A DNA stretch of 64,000 nucleotides from Billgrantia aerodenitrificans (GCF_021404405.1 NZ_JABFTV010000002.1:496001-560000), one strand, 5' to 3'; shown: positions 21,007 through 32,242, numbered from the stretch's first letter. The notes: generated by a model from the sequence alone, not told the origin. Made by a program: numbers and translations.

Positions 21007-21785
21007 TCGCACACATCTTGAATCTGGGGCGTCGCGGCTGCGACGTGCTCGAAGCGCTGGGTCGCTCAGGGCTGTTCCTGGCCCAGTCGGCGGTCGGCGT
21101 CCCTTCCCGCGAGGGTTGGTATCTCTGGTTGCGCCAGATGCACTTCGTCGGCGTGCTGTCGATCGCCATCGTGCTGGTTTCCGGTCTGTTCATCGGCATG
21201 GTGCTGGCGCTGCAGGGCTATACCATCCTGGTCGACTTCGGCGCCGAGCAGGCACTGGGCCAGATGGTGGCGCTGTCGCTGCTGCGCGAGCTGTCACCGG
21301 TGGTGGCGGCCCTGCTATTCGCCGGTCGTGCCGGCTCGGCGCTGACCGCCGAGATCGGCCTGATGAAAGCCACCGAGCAGCTCACCAGCATGGAGATGAT
21401 CGGCGTCGATCCGCTGCGCCGGGTGGTGGCGCCCCGGCTGTGGGCCGGCTTCGTGGCCCTGCCGCTGCTGACCATCGGTTTCAGCGTGATCGGCATCTAC
21501 GGCGGCTATCTGGTCGGGGTCGAGTGGCTGGGCGTGTTCGAGGGCTCCTACTGGGGCGGCATGCAGTCCAGCGTCGCCTTCATCGGCGATGTCGGCAACG
21601 GCATGATCAAAAGCATGGTGTTCGCCCTGGTGGTGACCTGGATCGCGGTGTTCCAAGGCTACGACCTGGTGCCGACCGCAGAAGGCATATCCCGCGCCAC
21701 CACGCGCACGGTGGTCTACTCGTCCCTGGCCGTATTGGGCCTCGATTTCGTTCTTACGGCGGTGATGTTCGGAGGATTTTCCTGA
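21003..21785 (+). CDS. mlaE: Phospholipid transport permease MlaE
   Basis: MlaE is the permease dimer core of MlaFEDB. The protein has 260 residues, about five membrane segments, and the conserved MlaE coupling stretch REVSPV-like [20 protein letters not shown] at about residues 95-114 with [13 protein letters not shown] following. It starts with GTG inside the mlaF stop (GTGA overlap), indicating coupling. Confidence 0.96.
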   Translation: MIAHILNLGRRGCDVLEALGRSGLFLAQSAVGVPSREGWYLWLRQMHFVGVLSIAIVLVSGLFIGMVLALQGYTILVDFGAEQALGQMVALSLLRELSPVVAALLFAGRAGSALTAEIGLMKATEQLTSMEMIGVDPLRRVVAPRLWAGFVALPLLTIGFSVIGIYGGYLVGVEWLGVFEGSYWGGMQSSVAFIGDVGNGMIKSMVFALVVTWIAVFQGYDLVPTAEGISRATTRTVVYSSLAVLGLDFVLTAVMFGGFS

Positions 21786-21822
21786 TGGTTGAGCGGCGTC
21801 TATCGCGCGATGGAGAGGCAGG

Positions 21823-22287
21823 ATGAAGCGCAGTAAGACAATGGAGCTGGGGGTTGGCCTGTTCATGCTGGCCGGTATCCTGGGGTTGCTGTTCCTGGGG
21901 CTGAGGGTCAGCGGGCTGACCTTCAACATGCCGGGCGACACCTTCCGGCTGGAGGCCAACTTTGCCAACATCGGCAGCCTCAAGCCACGTGCACGAGTCA
22001 CCATGTCGGGGGTGACGGTAGGGCGGGTCACTGCCATCGAACTCGACCGCGACTGGTACGATGCCCGGGTCATTCTCGAGCTCGACGCCGAGCTGGAAGG
22101 GAGGCTGGCGCGGGATACCACGGCAGCCATCCTGACGGCGGGCCTGCTGGGCGAGCAGTACATCGGACTCACCGTCGGCGGTGACCCGGAGATGCTCGTC
22201 GATGGCGACACCATCCGCGATACGCAATCGGCTCTGGTACTGGAGGAACTGATTCAGCAGTTTGTGTCCAATATGGTCAGCGATTGA
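21823..22287 (+). CDS. mlaD: MCE-domain phospholipid carrier subunit MlaD
   Basis: MlaD is the inner-membrane-anchored MCE protein whose hexameric ring channels lipids between MlaE and MlaC. It has one N-terminal membrane helix (about residues 8-27) and an MCE domain at about 39-117 (GDTFRLEANFANIGSLKPRA). At 154 residues it is slightly shorter than E. coli MlaD (183), having less C-terminal helix. GAGAGGCAGG precedes the ATG. The following gap to mlaC holds a large palindrome. Confidence 0.95.
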   Translation: MKRSKTMELGVGLFMLAGILGLLFLGLRVSGLTFNMPGDTFRLEANFANIGSLKPRARVTMSGVTVGRVTAIELDRDWYDARVILELDAELEGRLARDTTAAILTAGLLGEQYIGLTVGGDPEMLVDGDTIRDTQSALVLEELIQQFVSNMVSD

Positions 22288-22316
22288 GGAATTACTTCTC
22301 AAATGCCTGTGCGAGC

Positions 22317-22428
22317 GAATCGCTGCGTTGCGCGGTGCTCGGAATCCTCACATATACCCCATATGCTCCGGTTCCTGTGCTCCGTGCGCCTTGCGCTTCA
22401 TCTCGCTCGGCGATTTGAGCAGCGATTC
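22317..22428. repeat. 112-bp imperfect palindrome between mlaD and mlaC
   Basis: The outer arms GAATCGCTGC (22317-22326) and GCAGCGATTC (22419-22428) are perfect reverse complements. The centre is CATAT ACCCC ATATG (22351-22365), flanked by GGAA...TTCC and GCGCGGTGCTC...GAGCACGGAGCGC-like arms. The whole could fold into one long interrupted hairpin in mlaDC mRNA. It resembles the dispersed palindromic (REP/MITE-like) units found between genes in other gammaproteobacteria. No second full copy was noticed in this window. Confidence 0.75.
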
Positions 22429-22461
22429 CTTGAGTTACCTTTTATTTGATGAGGTCCAGCC

Positions 22462-23124
22462 ATGACTCAGATGACATCCCCCTTCACTCTTTTTCACCGC
22501 GTAGTGCTGGGCCTGTGCCTGATGCTCACCAGCCTGGCCGCAGCGGCGGCGCCCGAGCGCAGTCCCGAGCAGGTCATCCGCTACAGCGTCGATGAGCTGA
22601 TGGGACAGATCGAAGGGCGTAGAGATTACTATGCCGACAACATGAACGAGCTGAAGGCGCTGGTGGACGAGAACCTCGATGACATCGCCGATTTTCGCTA
22701 CATTGGCGCCAGCGTGATGGGTCGCTATTTCCAGAATGCCACCCCTCAGCAGCGTTCGCGCTTCGCCAACGTATTTCGTCAGACCCTGATCGATACCTAT
22801 ACCAAGGGCCTGGTGACCTTCGACTATCGTGAGCTGCGCGTGCTTGACAGCCAGCGTCCGCCGCGCCACGAGGATCAGGCGTCGGTCTCCATGGAAGTGG
22901 TGGCGATGGATGGCACCGTCTATCCGGTCAGCTACACGCTGCGCCTGACCGACGGCCAGTGGAAGGTGGTCAACGTCATCGTCAACGGCATCAATCTGGG
23001 CCTGACCTTCCGCAATCAGTTCGATCAGGCCATGCGTGATCACGGCCGAGATTACGATGCGGTGATCGCTTCCTGGTCGCCGGAAATCGCCACCGAGGAG
23101 CTGGAGCAGGGTGGTGATGCATGA
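22462..23124 (+). CDS. mlaC: Periplasmic phospholipid-binding protein MlaC
   Basis: MlaC shuttles phospholipids between MlaD and the outer-membrane MlaA-porin complex. A signal peptide covers about residues 1-29 (hydrophobic VVLGLCLMLTSLAAAAA), followed by the MlaC/Ttg2D fold with TKGLVTFDYRELRV and VSYTLRLTDGQWKVVNVIVN. The length of 220 residues is typical. Only a weak GAGG ribosome site precedes the ATG, and the gene starts 33 bases after the palindrome. Its stop overlaps mlaB. Confidence 0.95.
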   Translation: MTQMTSPFTLFHRVVLGLCLMLTSLAAAAAPERSPEQVIRYSVDELMGQIEGRRDYYADNMNELKALVDENLDDIADFRYIGASVMGRYFQNATPQQRSRFANVFRQTLIDTYTKGLVTFDYRELRVLDSQRPPRHEDQASVSMEVVAMDGTVYPVSYTLRLTDGQWKVVNVIVNGINLGLTFRNQFDQAMRDHGRDYDAVIASWSPEIATEELEQGGDA

Positions 23125-23447
23125 GCCGTCTGCTCGAGCGCGGCGGTATTGAGCTCGAGGCTGGCCCGGAAGGGCTGGCCGTCAGCGGCGACGTCGATTT
23201 CGACATTGCCGCACCGCTGGCCGAGGCCGGTAGCGCCTGGATCGCTGGGCAGCCCGCCGGAACCCGCATCGTGCTCGATCTGAGCGGCGTCGAGCGGGTG
23301 AGCAGCGCGGCCGTGAGCGTGCTGCTCGAGTGGACGCGCCAATCTCGCCGTGCCGGCGTCAAGATTCGCGAGGTTCGGCTTTCCGCTCCGCTGGCCCGGC
23401 TCACCCGGGTGGCGGGGCTCGACGAGCTCCTGCCGCTGGCCCCCTAA
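23121..23447 (+). CDS. mlaB: STAS-domain protein MlaB
   Basis: MlaB is the cytoplasmic STAS protein that stabilises and activates the MlaF ATPase. The 108 residues hold one STAS domain, with the core pattern GTRIVLDLSGVERVSSAAVSV (about residues 47-66) and C-terminal RLTRVAGLDELLPL. It starts ATGA-overlapped with mlaC. A rho-independent terminator follows at 23479-23505, closing the mlaFEDCB operon. Confidence 0.93.
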   Translation: MSRLLERGGIELEAGPEGLAVSGDVDFDIAAPLAEAGSAWIAGQPAGTRIVLDLSGVERVSSAAVSVLLEWTRQSRRAGVKIREVRLSAPLARLTRVAGLDELLPLAP

Positions 23448-23478
23448 AGCTGGGCTCGGCCTGCAGGGTCTGTACCCG

Positions 23479-23505
23479 GCATCGCCAAGCGCGATGCTTT
23501 TCTTT
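23479..23505 (+). terminator. Rho-independent terminator of the mla operon
   Basis: GCATCGC (23479-23485), loop CAAGC, GCGATGC (23491-23497) forms a perfect 7-bp stem and is followed at once by TTTTCTTT. It lies 32 bases after the mlaB stop. Confidence 0.8.
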
Positions 23506-23534
23506 ACCATGTAGGGATTCTTGTTCCTGGCCGT

Positions 23535-23550
23535 GGCCCCGTTTGGGGCC
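23535..23550 (+). other. GC hairpin in the ibaG leader
   Basis: GGCCCC, loop GTTT, GGGGCC forms a 6-bp stem about 40 bases before the ibaG start. There is no T run after it, so it is a leader structure rather than a terminator. Confidence 0.4.
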
Positions 23551-23589
23551 GCGTGCCGCTCCATTCGTCCCACAGGAGTTTCGCTTTTC

Positions 23590-23859
23590 ATGCAACCCAG
23601 TGACATCAAGGCGCTGCTCGAGGCGCGCCTCGAGGATTGCGATTTTTACATCCAGGGCGAGGGCTGCAATTTCCAGGTCATCGCCGTGGGCGAGGTCTTC
23701 GCTGGCCTGTCCCCGGTCAAGCGCCAGCAGCTGATCTATGGAGCGCTCTCCGAAGAGATCGCCTCCGGTGCCGTACATGCCGTAAGCATCAAGACCTATA
23801 CGCCGGCGCAGTGGGCTAGTGCGCCTGAGAACGTGGCTTCACCCGGCCAGGGTGCCTGA
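23590..23859 (+). CDS. ibaG: BolA-family protein IbaG
   Basis: IbaG (YrbA) is a BolA-type protein that binds [2Fe-2S] clusters together with monothiol glutaredoxin and has been linked to acid tolerance. The 89-residue product has the BolA core FQVIAVGEVFAGLSPVKRQQ (about residues 29-48) and ends with the SIKTYTPAQW pattern. The ATG at 23590 (MQPSDIKALL) follows AGGAG. It is followed after 12 bases by murA, an arrangement conserved from E. coli to Pseudomonas. Confidence 0.94.
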   Translation: MQPSDIKALLEARLEDCDFYIQGEGCNFQVIAVGEVFAGLSPVKRQQLIYGALSEEIASGAVHAVSIKTYTPAQWASAPENVASPGQGA

Positions 23860-25134
<1,275 letters not shown>

Positions 25135-25175
25135 GCGGGCAGGCGATTCGACCAGCGTTGACCATAGGCGAGAGC

Positions 25176-25838
25176 ATGAGCAAGCAACTGATCCTGGCCC
25201 TGTCGAAGGGCCGTATTCTCGACGAGACCCTGCCGCTGCTGGCGGATGCCGGCATCGTGCCGGCCGAGGACCTGAGCAAGAGCCGCAAGCTGCTGTTCGA
25301 CACCAACCTCGACGACGTCAAGCTGGTGATCATTCGCGCCACCGACGTGCCGACCTACGTTCAGATGGGGGCCGCCGATCTCGGCGTGGCGGGCAAGGAC
25401 GTGCTGCTCGAGCACGGTGCCGAAGGGCTATATGAGCCGCTCGATCTGGAAATCGCCAAGTGCAAGCTGATGACCGCCGGCATCGACGGCGCCAAGCCGG
25501 CGCGCGCGCGCCGGCGGGTGGCGACCAAGTTCGTCAACGTGGCGCGCCGCTACTACGCCGAGCAGGGCATCCAGGCGGAGGTCATCAAGCTCTACGGGGC
25601 GATGGAGCTGGCACCGCTGATGAATCTGGCCGACGAGATCGTCGACATCGTCGATACCGGCAATACCCTGCGCGCCAACGGCATGTCGCCACGGGAGCTG
25701 ATCGCGCCGATCAGCACGCGGCTGGTCGTCAACAAGGCCGCCATGACCATGAAGCACGAACGCCTCAAGCCGTTGCTTGCGCGCCTCTCCCAGGCGGTGG
25801 AGCGGCGCCGTCCGGCGGCAGAGCTTCCCGCCGGCTGA
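25176..25838 (+). CDS. hisG: ATP phosphoribosyltransferase, short form (HisG_S)
   Basis: HisG joins ATP and PRPP in the first step of histidine synthesis. At 220 residues this is the short form, which lacks the C-terminal histidine-sensing domain. Such enzymes are active only with the HisRS-like subunit HisZ. The PRPP-binding loop is visible in [16 protein letters not shown] (about residues 153-168). The ATG at 25176 ([14 protein letters not shown]) fits the family. The frame is open for 33 codons upstream, inside murA. hisZ is not in the window. Confidence 0.95.
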   Translation: MSKQLILALSKGRILDETLPLLADAGIVPAEDLSKSRKLLFDTNLDDVKLVIIRATDVPTYVQMGAADLGVAGKDVLLEHGAEGLYEPLDLEIAKCKLMTAGIDGAKPARARRRVATKFVNVARRYYAEQGIQAEVIKLYGAMELAPLMNLADEIVDIVDTGNTLRANGMSPRELIAPISTRLVVNKAAMTMKHERLKPLLARLSQAVERRRPAAELPAG

Positions 25839-25881
25839 GCCGCGAACAAGACCACATCTCTTCTAGGAGGCGAATGCGAAC

Positions 25882-27207
25882 ATGAGCGAAACCCTGGCAG
25901 GATCCGTCGACCTGGCCCGCCTTTCCACCCGCGACGGCGACTTCGATGCCCGTCTCGACGCGCTGCTGGCCTGGGAGGGCGTGTCCGATGCCGAGGTTCA
26001 GGGGCGGGTGGCAGAGATCATCGCTGCGGTGAAGGAGCGTGGCGATGCGGCATTGGTGGAGTACACCCAGCGCTTCGATCGTCTGTCGGTGGGCAGCATG
26101 GCCGAGCTTACCCTGGGGGCCGACAGGCTGGAGCAGGCCTATCGCGGTCTGCCCGAGCAGCAGCGTGACGCCCTGGCCCAGGCTGCCGAACGCATTCGCC
26201 TCTATCACGAGCGTCAGAAGCCTGAATCATGGTCCTACACCGAGGCTGACGGCAGCGTGCTGGGCCAGCAGGTGATGCCCCTCGACCGGGCTGGCATCTA
26301 CGTGCCCGGCGGCAAGGCAGCCTATCCCTCCTCTGTGTTGATGAATGCCATCCCGGCTCATGTGGCGGGAGTGCGGGAAATCGTCATGGTGGTGCCGACC
26401 CCCGACGGCGTGCTCAATGAGCTGGTGCTGGCGGCGGCCCACCTCGCCGGCGTGGACCACGTCTTCACCATCGGCGGCGCCCAGGCGGTGGCGGCGCTGG
26501 CCTATGGCACCGAGAGCGTGCCGCGGGTCGACAAGATCGTGGGGCCGGGCAACATCTACGTGGCTACCGCCAAGCGGGCGGTGTTCGGCCAGGTGGGTAT
26601 CGACATGATCGCCGGGCCGTCGGAGATCCTGGTCGTCTCCGACGGTGGCACCGATCCCGACTGGTTGGCCATGGACCTGTTCTCCCAGGCCGAGCATGAC
26701 GAGGACGCCCAGGCGCTGCTGGTGAGCTGGGACGAGTCCCATCTGGATCAGGTCGAGGCGGCCATCGCGCGCTTGCTGCCGACCCTGGAGCGTGAGGCGA
26801 TCGTGCGCGAGTCGCTGGCGCGGCGTGGTGCGTTGATTCACTGTCGTGACCGCGACGAGGCCGTGCAACTGATCAATCGCATCGCCCCGGAGCACCTTGA
26901 GCTCTCCCTGGCCGACCCCGAGGCAATGCTGCCGCAGGTGCGCCACGCCGGTGCCATCTTCATGGGGCGCTACACGGCCGAGGCGCTGGGCGACTACTGC
27001 GCCGGCCCCAACCACGTGCTGCCGACCTCCGGTACGGCGCGCTTCTCCTCGCCGCTGGGAGTCTACGATTTCCAGAAGCGCTCTTCGATCATTCACTGCT
27101 CGGAGGCGGGGGCGTCGACGCTGGGTCGCGTGGCGTCGGTGCTGGCGCGGGGTGAGTCGCTGACGGCCCATGCACGCTCTGCCGAGTATCGCATCAAGGG
27201 TCGCTAG
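25882..27207 (+). CDS. hisD: Histidinol dehydrogenase HisD
   Basis: HisD oxidises L-histidinol to L-histidine in two NAD-dependent steps using a zinc ion. The conserved stretches [16 protein letters not shown] (about residues 140-155), [25 protein letters not shown] and [18 protein letters not shown] (late) are intact. The length of 441 residues is normal. AGGAGG lies upstream of the ATG. hisC, which follows hisD in Pseudomonas, is absent; instead the convergent protease gene follows. Confidence 0.97.
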   Translation: MSETLAGSVDLARLSTRDGDFDARLDALLAWEGVSDAEVQGRVAEIIAAVKERGDAALVEYTQRFDRLSVGSMAELTLGADRLEQAYRGLPEQQRDALAQAAERIRLYHERQKPESWSYTEADGSVLGQQVMPLDRAGIYVPGGKAAYPSSVLMNAIPAHVAGVREIVMVVPTPDGVLNELVLAAAHLAGVDHVFTIGGAQAVAALAYGTESVPRVDKIVGPGNIYVATAKRAVFGQVGIDMIAGPSEILVVSDGGTDPDWLAMDLFSQAEHDEDAQALLVSWDESHLDQVEAAIARLLPTLEREAIVRESLARRGALIHCRDRDEAVQLINRIAPEHLELSLADPEAMLPQVRHAGAIFMGRYTAEALGDYCAGPNHVLPTSGTARFSSPLGVYDFQKRSSIIHCSEAGASTLGRVASVLARGESLTAHARSAEYRIKGR

Positions 27208-27266
27208 CAAGGAGCCTGGCGCGTCCCAGTCCAAGGGCGCTGGGGCATCGCATCAGCCGCGACCCC

Positions 27267-28475
<1,209 letters not shown>

Positions 28476-28520
28476 GCGGCGTTTCCTGGTCGGCGGTGGT
28501 CGATGGTACCCCGCTCAGTC

Positions 28521-28542
28521 GTTACAATGACGTAATTGTAAC
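28521..28542. promoter_or_regulatory. Palindromic operator-like site in the degS/nif3 divergent promoter
   Basis: GTTACAAT (28521-28528), spacer GACGTA, ATTGTAAC (28535-28542) is a perfect 8-bp inverted repeat in the 98-base gap between two divergent genes. Each arm also contains TACAAT, a good -10 hexamer, one for each direction. It may therefore be a regulator site, a pair of face-to-face -10 boxes, or both. Confidence 0.55.
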
Positions 28543-28573
28543 ATCGACTTCGAAGCGCTGTCCGGGAGGCACG

Positions 28574-29335
28574 ATGATTTTGCGTAACGACCTGGTGCGG
28601 GCCTGCGATACCTTGCTCGCTGCGGCCGCCTTCAAGGATTACACCGTCAACGGACTCCAGGTGGCGGGGCGTGAAGAGGTGCGGCGTGTGATGAGTGGCG
28701 TCACGGCCTGTCAGGCGCTGCTCGACGAGGCGGTGGCGTGGGGTGCCGATCTGCTGCTGGTGCATCACGGCTATTTCTGGAAGAACGAACCGGTGCCGAT
28801 CACCGGTATCAAGCAGCAGCGCATCCGCACGCTGCTGCTCAACGACATCAACCTGCTGGCTTACCACCTGCCGCTCGATGCCCATGCCGAGCTCGGCAAC
28901 AACGCCGAGCTGGGCCGGCTGCTCGGCTTTCAGGTGGACGGCTGCGCCGACGGTGAGCTGGGGCAGGGGTTGGTGTGGCTTGGCGGCTTGCCGCAAGCCG
29001 CGACGCCGGCTGCGCTGGCGCGCCAAGTCGGAGAGCGGTTGGGGCGCGAGCCGCTGCTCATCGAGGCGCCCGGTGGGCATGCGATTCGGCGTGTGGCCTG
29101 GTGCACCGGCGGGGCGCAGGACATGATCACCCAGGCCTGGGAAGCCGGGGCCGATGCCTTCGTCTCCGGCGAGATCTCCGAGCGCACCACGCATCTCGCG
29201 CGTGAACTCGGGATCCACTATCTGGCAGCTGGCCATCACGCCACCGAGCGCTATGGCGTCCAGGCACTGGGAGCCTGGATCGCTCGGGAGTTCGGGGTCG
29301 AGCATCGCTTCGTCGATATCGACAACCCCGCCTGA
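28574..29335 (+). CDS. Nif3-like dinuclear metal-binding protein (YbgI family)
   Basis: This is a member of the Nif3/YbgI family (GTP cyclohydrolase I type 2 homologues), toroidal hexamers with a di-metal centre. The precise biochemical role is unsettled. The metal ligands are visible in LLLVHHGYFW (about residues 61-70), the central acidic segment GEISERTTH and the late GHHATERYG. The length of 253 residues matches YbgI (247). The ATG at 28574 follows GGGAGG. The frame is open 26 codons upstream but runs through the palindromic site. Confidence 0.93.
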   Translation: MILRNDLVRACDTLLAAAAFKDYTVNGLQVAGREEVRRVMSGVTACQALLDEAVAWGADLLLVHHGYFWKNEPVPITGIKQQRIRTLLLNDINLLAYHLPLDAHAELGNNAELGRLLGFQVDGCADGELGQGLVWLGGLPQAATPAALARQVGERLGREPLLIEAPGGHAIRRVAWCTGGAQDMITQAWEAGADAFVSGEISERTTHLARELGIHYLAAGHHATERYGVQALGAWIAREFGVEHRFVDIDNPA

Positions 29336-29364
29336 CGGGATAACGCTAACCCCGGTGGCGGCGG

Positions 29365-29817
29365 TCAGTAGCGGGGCGGCTGAGGCAGCTCGCTCTTGTC
29401 CTGGTTGGATTTCAGGCCGAAATCTTCCGACAGGGTGCCGCCGGAGCCGTCGGCATAGTCGCGGGGGGCCGGTATCTCGTCGCTCTCTGCGCCGGTCAGG
29501 GCCGGCTGGTCGGCAGCCTTGAGCTGCCGGCTCTTCACCGGCTCGCAGTTCAGCGTGCTGGCATCTTCGGTCAGGCGATGCTCGAGGGTGCGCATCTCGC
29601 GCTGGATGTTGCTCACCATCATGCTCACCTGGCTGAAGTGCTCGTCCAGGCCCTCCCGCACCACGCCCAGCTCGCGCTCACGTTCGGCCAGCTGGCGTCG
29701 CAGCTCCTGCAGCTGGGTCGATGAGGTGGCGAGCATGCGATAGCCAAAGGCGCCGATGCCGAGGCCGGCCAGCAGGCTGACGATAGCCACGATCCAGTTC
29801 ACATTGCCGTAATCCAC
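29365..29817 (-). CDS. zapG: ZapG (YhcB, DUF1043) inner-membrane division/elongation protein
   Basis: ZapG links cell elongation and division with the envelope; it interacts with elongasome and divisome proteins. The protein has 150 residues: an N-terminal membrane helix (about residues 7-26, IVAIVSLLAGLGIGAFGYRM), a long coiled coil (about 30-85) and a polar tail. I chose a GTG start at 29817 because AGGAG lies 8 bases before it and VDYGNVNWIVA gives the short N terminus of the family. An upstream ATG would add 19 residues without a ribosome site. Confidence 0.87.
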   Translation of the reverse strand: MDYGNVNWIVAIVSLLAGLGIGAFGYRMLATSSTQLQELRRQLAERERELGVVREGLDEHFSQVSMMVSNIQREMRTLEHRLTEDASTLNCEPVKSRQLKAADQPALTGAESDEIPAPRDYADGSGGTLSEDFGLKSNQDKSELPQPPRY

Positions 29818-29955
29818 GAAATTCTCCTGATGCTGATACACGCCGCTGCCAGAGGTCTGACCGGTTCGGCGCACGAGACTTGTCTGGCTGGCCCATTATA
29901 GAAGCGTTGGCTGTTGGCGGGTCAACGATCATCGGTCTGCCGCGAGCGGGCGTTT

Positions 29956-29987
29956 TTGCTTCGCACGCTGGCGGCGATGCGTATAAT
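29956..29987 (+). promoter_or_regulatory. Probable zapE promoter
   Basis: A perfect TATAAT lies at 29982-29987, about 45 bases before the zapE start. A TTGCTT (29956-29961) upstream is spaced 20 bases, longer than ideal, so only the -10 is a confident element. Confidence 0.45.
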
Positions 29988-30032
29988 GCGTTGCCTGAAA
30001 CGCCATGAGCAGAGATCACCAAGGAAACTTCC

Positions 30033-31217
30033 ATGTGCGCGACCGTGCCTCAAACGGAGAACCGCTCGGCTGCTGCCGGCACGCCGCTGGCGCGTTACCG
30101 GGCCGACCTCGAGCGCGATGACTTCCACTTCGACCCGGCTCAGGAGCAGGCGGTAGAGCATCTGCAGCGGCTATACGACCAGCTGGTGGCTTCGCCCAGG
30201 ACCGAGCCGCTCTCGGTGACCACCGGTCGCGGGCTGAAGTCCAAGATGGCCGGCCTGTTCGGCAAGCGCGACAAGGTGTCGCCACAGCCGGCGCTGCCGG
30301 CCATCCAGGGGCTCTACTTCTGGGGTGGGGTCGGGCGCGGCAAGACCTATCTCGTCGATACCTTTCATGCCTCCCTGCCGTTTCCCGACAAGATGCGCAC
30401 CCATTTTCACCGCTTCATGCAGCGGGTGCACAACGAGCTCGAGCACTACAAGGGGGAGAAGAATCCGCTGACCCTGATTGCCGGCAAGTTCGCCGCCGAG
30501 GCCAGGGTGATCTGCTTCGACGAGTTCTTCGTCAAGGACATCACCGACGCCATGATCCTGGCCAATCTGCTCGAGGCGCTGTTCGAGCGCGGCGTGGTGC
30601 TGGTGGCGACGTCCAACATCGTGCCCGACGAGCTGTACAAGGATGGATTGCAGCGCGCACGCTTCCTGCCGGCCATCGACCTGATCAAGCGGCACTGCCG
30701 GGTGGTCAACGTCGACTCGGGCATCGATTACCGTCTGCGCGCCCTGAAGCGCGCCGAGATTTTCCATGCGCCCCTGGACGAGGCGGCAGAGAGTGAGCTC
30801 GCTCGCAGCTTTCGTGAGGTTGCCGGGCATGCCGGCGAAACCGACGTGCCGATCGAAGTCAATCATCGCATTCTGCGCGCGCGCCGGCTGCATGAGGATG
30901 TGGTCTGGTTCGAGTTCCGTGAGCTGTGCGACGGGCCGCGCAGCCAGAACGACTACATCGAGCTGGCTCGCGAATTTCATACCGTGCTGGTTTCCAACGT
31001 GACGCGCATGAGTGCGGCCACCGACGACCAGGCACGACGCTTCATCAACATGGTGGACGAGTTCTACGACCGTGGGGTCAAGCTGCTGATGTCGGCCGAG
31101 GTGCCCGCCGAGGCACTGTATGCCAATGGACGCCTGGAATTCGAGTTCCAGCGTACCCTGTCGCGGCTGCAGGAGATGCAGTCCCACGAATACCTGGCCC
31201 TGGCGCACAAGCCGTGA
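30033..31217 (+). CDS. zapE: Cell division ATPase ZapE
   Basis: ZapE (YhcM/AFG1 family) is a P-loop ATPase that associates with the Z ring under stress and affects division. Walker A is in GGVGRGKTYLVD (about residues 98-109), Walker B in ARVICFDEFFVKD, and the sensor region in LVATSNIVPDELYKDGLQRA. The length is 394 residues (E. coli 375). AAGGA precedes the ATG. It diverges from zapG and precedes rplM, as commonly seen in gammaproteobacteria. Confidence 0.95.
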   Translation: MCATVPQTENRSAAAGTPLARYRADLERDDFHFDPAQEQAVEHLQRLYDQLVASPRTEPLSVTTGRGLKSKMAGLFGKRDKVSPQPALPAIQGLYFWGGVGRGKTYLVDTFHASLPFPDKMRTHFHRFMQRVHNELEHYKGEKNPLTLIAGKFAAEARVICFDEFFVKDITDAMILANLLEALFERGVVLVATSNIVPDELYKDGLQRARFLPAIDLIKRHCRVVNVDSGIDYRLRALKRAEIFHAPLDEAAESELARSFREVAGHAGETDVPIEVNHRILRARRLHEDVVWFEFRELCDGPRSQNDYIELAREFHTVLVSNVTRMSAATDDQARRFINMVDEFYDRGVKLLMSAEVPAEALYANGRLEFEFQRTLSRLQEMQSHEYLALAHKP

Positions 31218-31238
31218 GCTCCATGGTGGCGATAGTGC

Positions 31239-31268
31239 TTTAAACAGGGGGCGCAGTTCATGTAGAAT
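31239..31268 (+). promoter_or_regulatory. Probable rplM-rpsI promoter
   Basis: An extended -10, TGTAGAAT (31261-31268), lies 17 bases after a weak TTTAAA-type -35 (about 31239-31245), roughly 125 bases upstream of rplM. This leaves a long untranslated leader, which holds a hairpin. Confidence 0.5.
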
Positions 31269-31283
31269 ACGCGCTCCTCGACC

Positions 31284-31310
31284 GTTGTCGCTTCCTGACG
31301 AGGCGACAAC
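31284..31310 (+). promoter_or_regulatory. Leader hairpin upstream of rplM, possible L13 autoregulation site
   Basis: GTTGTCGC (31284-31291), an 11-base loop, and GCGACAAC (31303-31310) form a perfect 8-bp stem just after the predicted transcript start. In E. coli, L13 represses rplM-rpsI translation by binding the mRNA leader. That this hairpin is the site here is inference. Confidence 0.45.
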
Positions 31311-31390
31311 CAAGAAAAATAGGGATGATCCTGACCGCACTTCGTTGCGCTGGGTCCAATACACTTGTTTGATTTTGTGGTGATTTCTCC

Positions 31391-31819
31391 ATGAAAACGT
31401 TCACTGCTAAGCCGCAGTCCGTGCAGCGCGACTGGTATGTCGTCGACGCGGCGGACAAGACGCTCGGCCGTCTGGCTACCGAAATCGCTCGTCGCCTGCG
31501 CGGCAAGCACAAGCCCGAGTTCACCCCTCATGTGGATACCGGCGACTATATCGTCGTGATCAACGCCGAGAAGGTGAAGGTCACCGGCAACAAGGCCAAG
31601 GCCAAGACTTATTACCGTCACACCGGTTACCCGGGTGGCCTGCGCTCCATGAACTTCGAGAAGATGATTGCGCACGCTCCCGAGCGCGTGATCGAGTCTG
31701 CCGTCAAGGGCATGCTGCCGAAGGGTCCGCTGGGGCGCGCCATGTACACCAAGCTCAAGGTCTACGCCGGCGCCGAGCACCCGCACGCCGCCCAGCAGCC
31801 GCAAGAACTGAACATCTGA
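31391..31819 (+). CDS. rplM: 50S ribosomal protein L13
   Basis: L13 is an early-assembly protein of the large subunit. The N-terminal [20 protein letters not shown] and the [10 protein letters not shown] motif (about residues 75-84) are diagnostic. The length of 142 residues equals the E. coli protein. rpsI follows after 13 bases, the conserved L13-S9 pair. Confidence 0.99.
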   Translation: MKTFTAKPQSVQRDWYVVDAADKTLGRLATEIARRLRGKHKPEFTPHVDTGDYIVVINAEKVKVTGNKAKAKTYYRHTGYPGGLRSMNFEKMIAHAPERVIESAVKGMLPKGPLGRAMYTKLKVYAGAEHPHAAQQPQELNI

Positions 31820-31832
31820 GGGGATCATCACC

Positions 31833-32222
31833 ATGGCACAGCAGTATTACGGTACCGGGCGCCGCAAGACTTCCACAGCCCGTGTTTTCCTCAAGCCGGG
31901 CACCGGCAAGATCACCGTCAACGATCGTGAGCTGGATCAGTATTTCGGTCGCGTTACCGGCCGCATGGTGGTGCGTCAGCCCCTCGAGCTGACCGAGACC
32001 ACCGGTCAGTTCGATGTCTTCGTCACCGTCAAGGGTGGCGGCGGTTCTGCTCAGGCCGGCGCCATTCGTCACGGCATCACTCGCGCACTGATGGAGTACA
32101 ACGAGGACTTCCGTCCGGCCCTGCGTGCCGCCGGCTACGTCACTCGTGACGCTCGCCAGGTGGAGCGTAAGAAGGTCGGCCTGCGCAAGGCGCGCCGTCG
32201 TCCGCAGTTCTCCAAGCGCTGA
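31833..32222 (+). CDS. rpsI: 30S ribosomal protein S9
   Basis: S9 contacts the P-site tRNA through its C-terminal tail. The starts [15 protein letters not shown] and ends [11 protein letters not shown] are diagnostic; the terminal KR is the tRNA-contacting end. The length of 129 residues is one less than in E. coli. A strong terminator follows. Confidence 0.99.
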   Translation: MAQQYYGTGRRKTSTARVFLKPGTGKITVNDRELDQYFGRVTGRMVVRQPLELTETTGQFDVFVTVKGGGGSAQAGAIRHGITRALMEYNEDFRPALRAAGYVTRDARQVERKKVGLRKARRRPQFSKR

Positions 32223-32242
32223 TTTTTACTCAGTCGCTGGCG

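Noticed and set aside
25500..25516. GCGCGCGCGCC run in hisG as a possible slippage or frameshift site
   Set aside because: The HisG frame is intact through it, and the encoded [10 protein letters not shown] is normal for a basic loop in short-form HisG.
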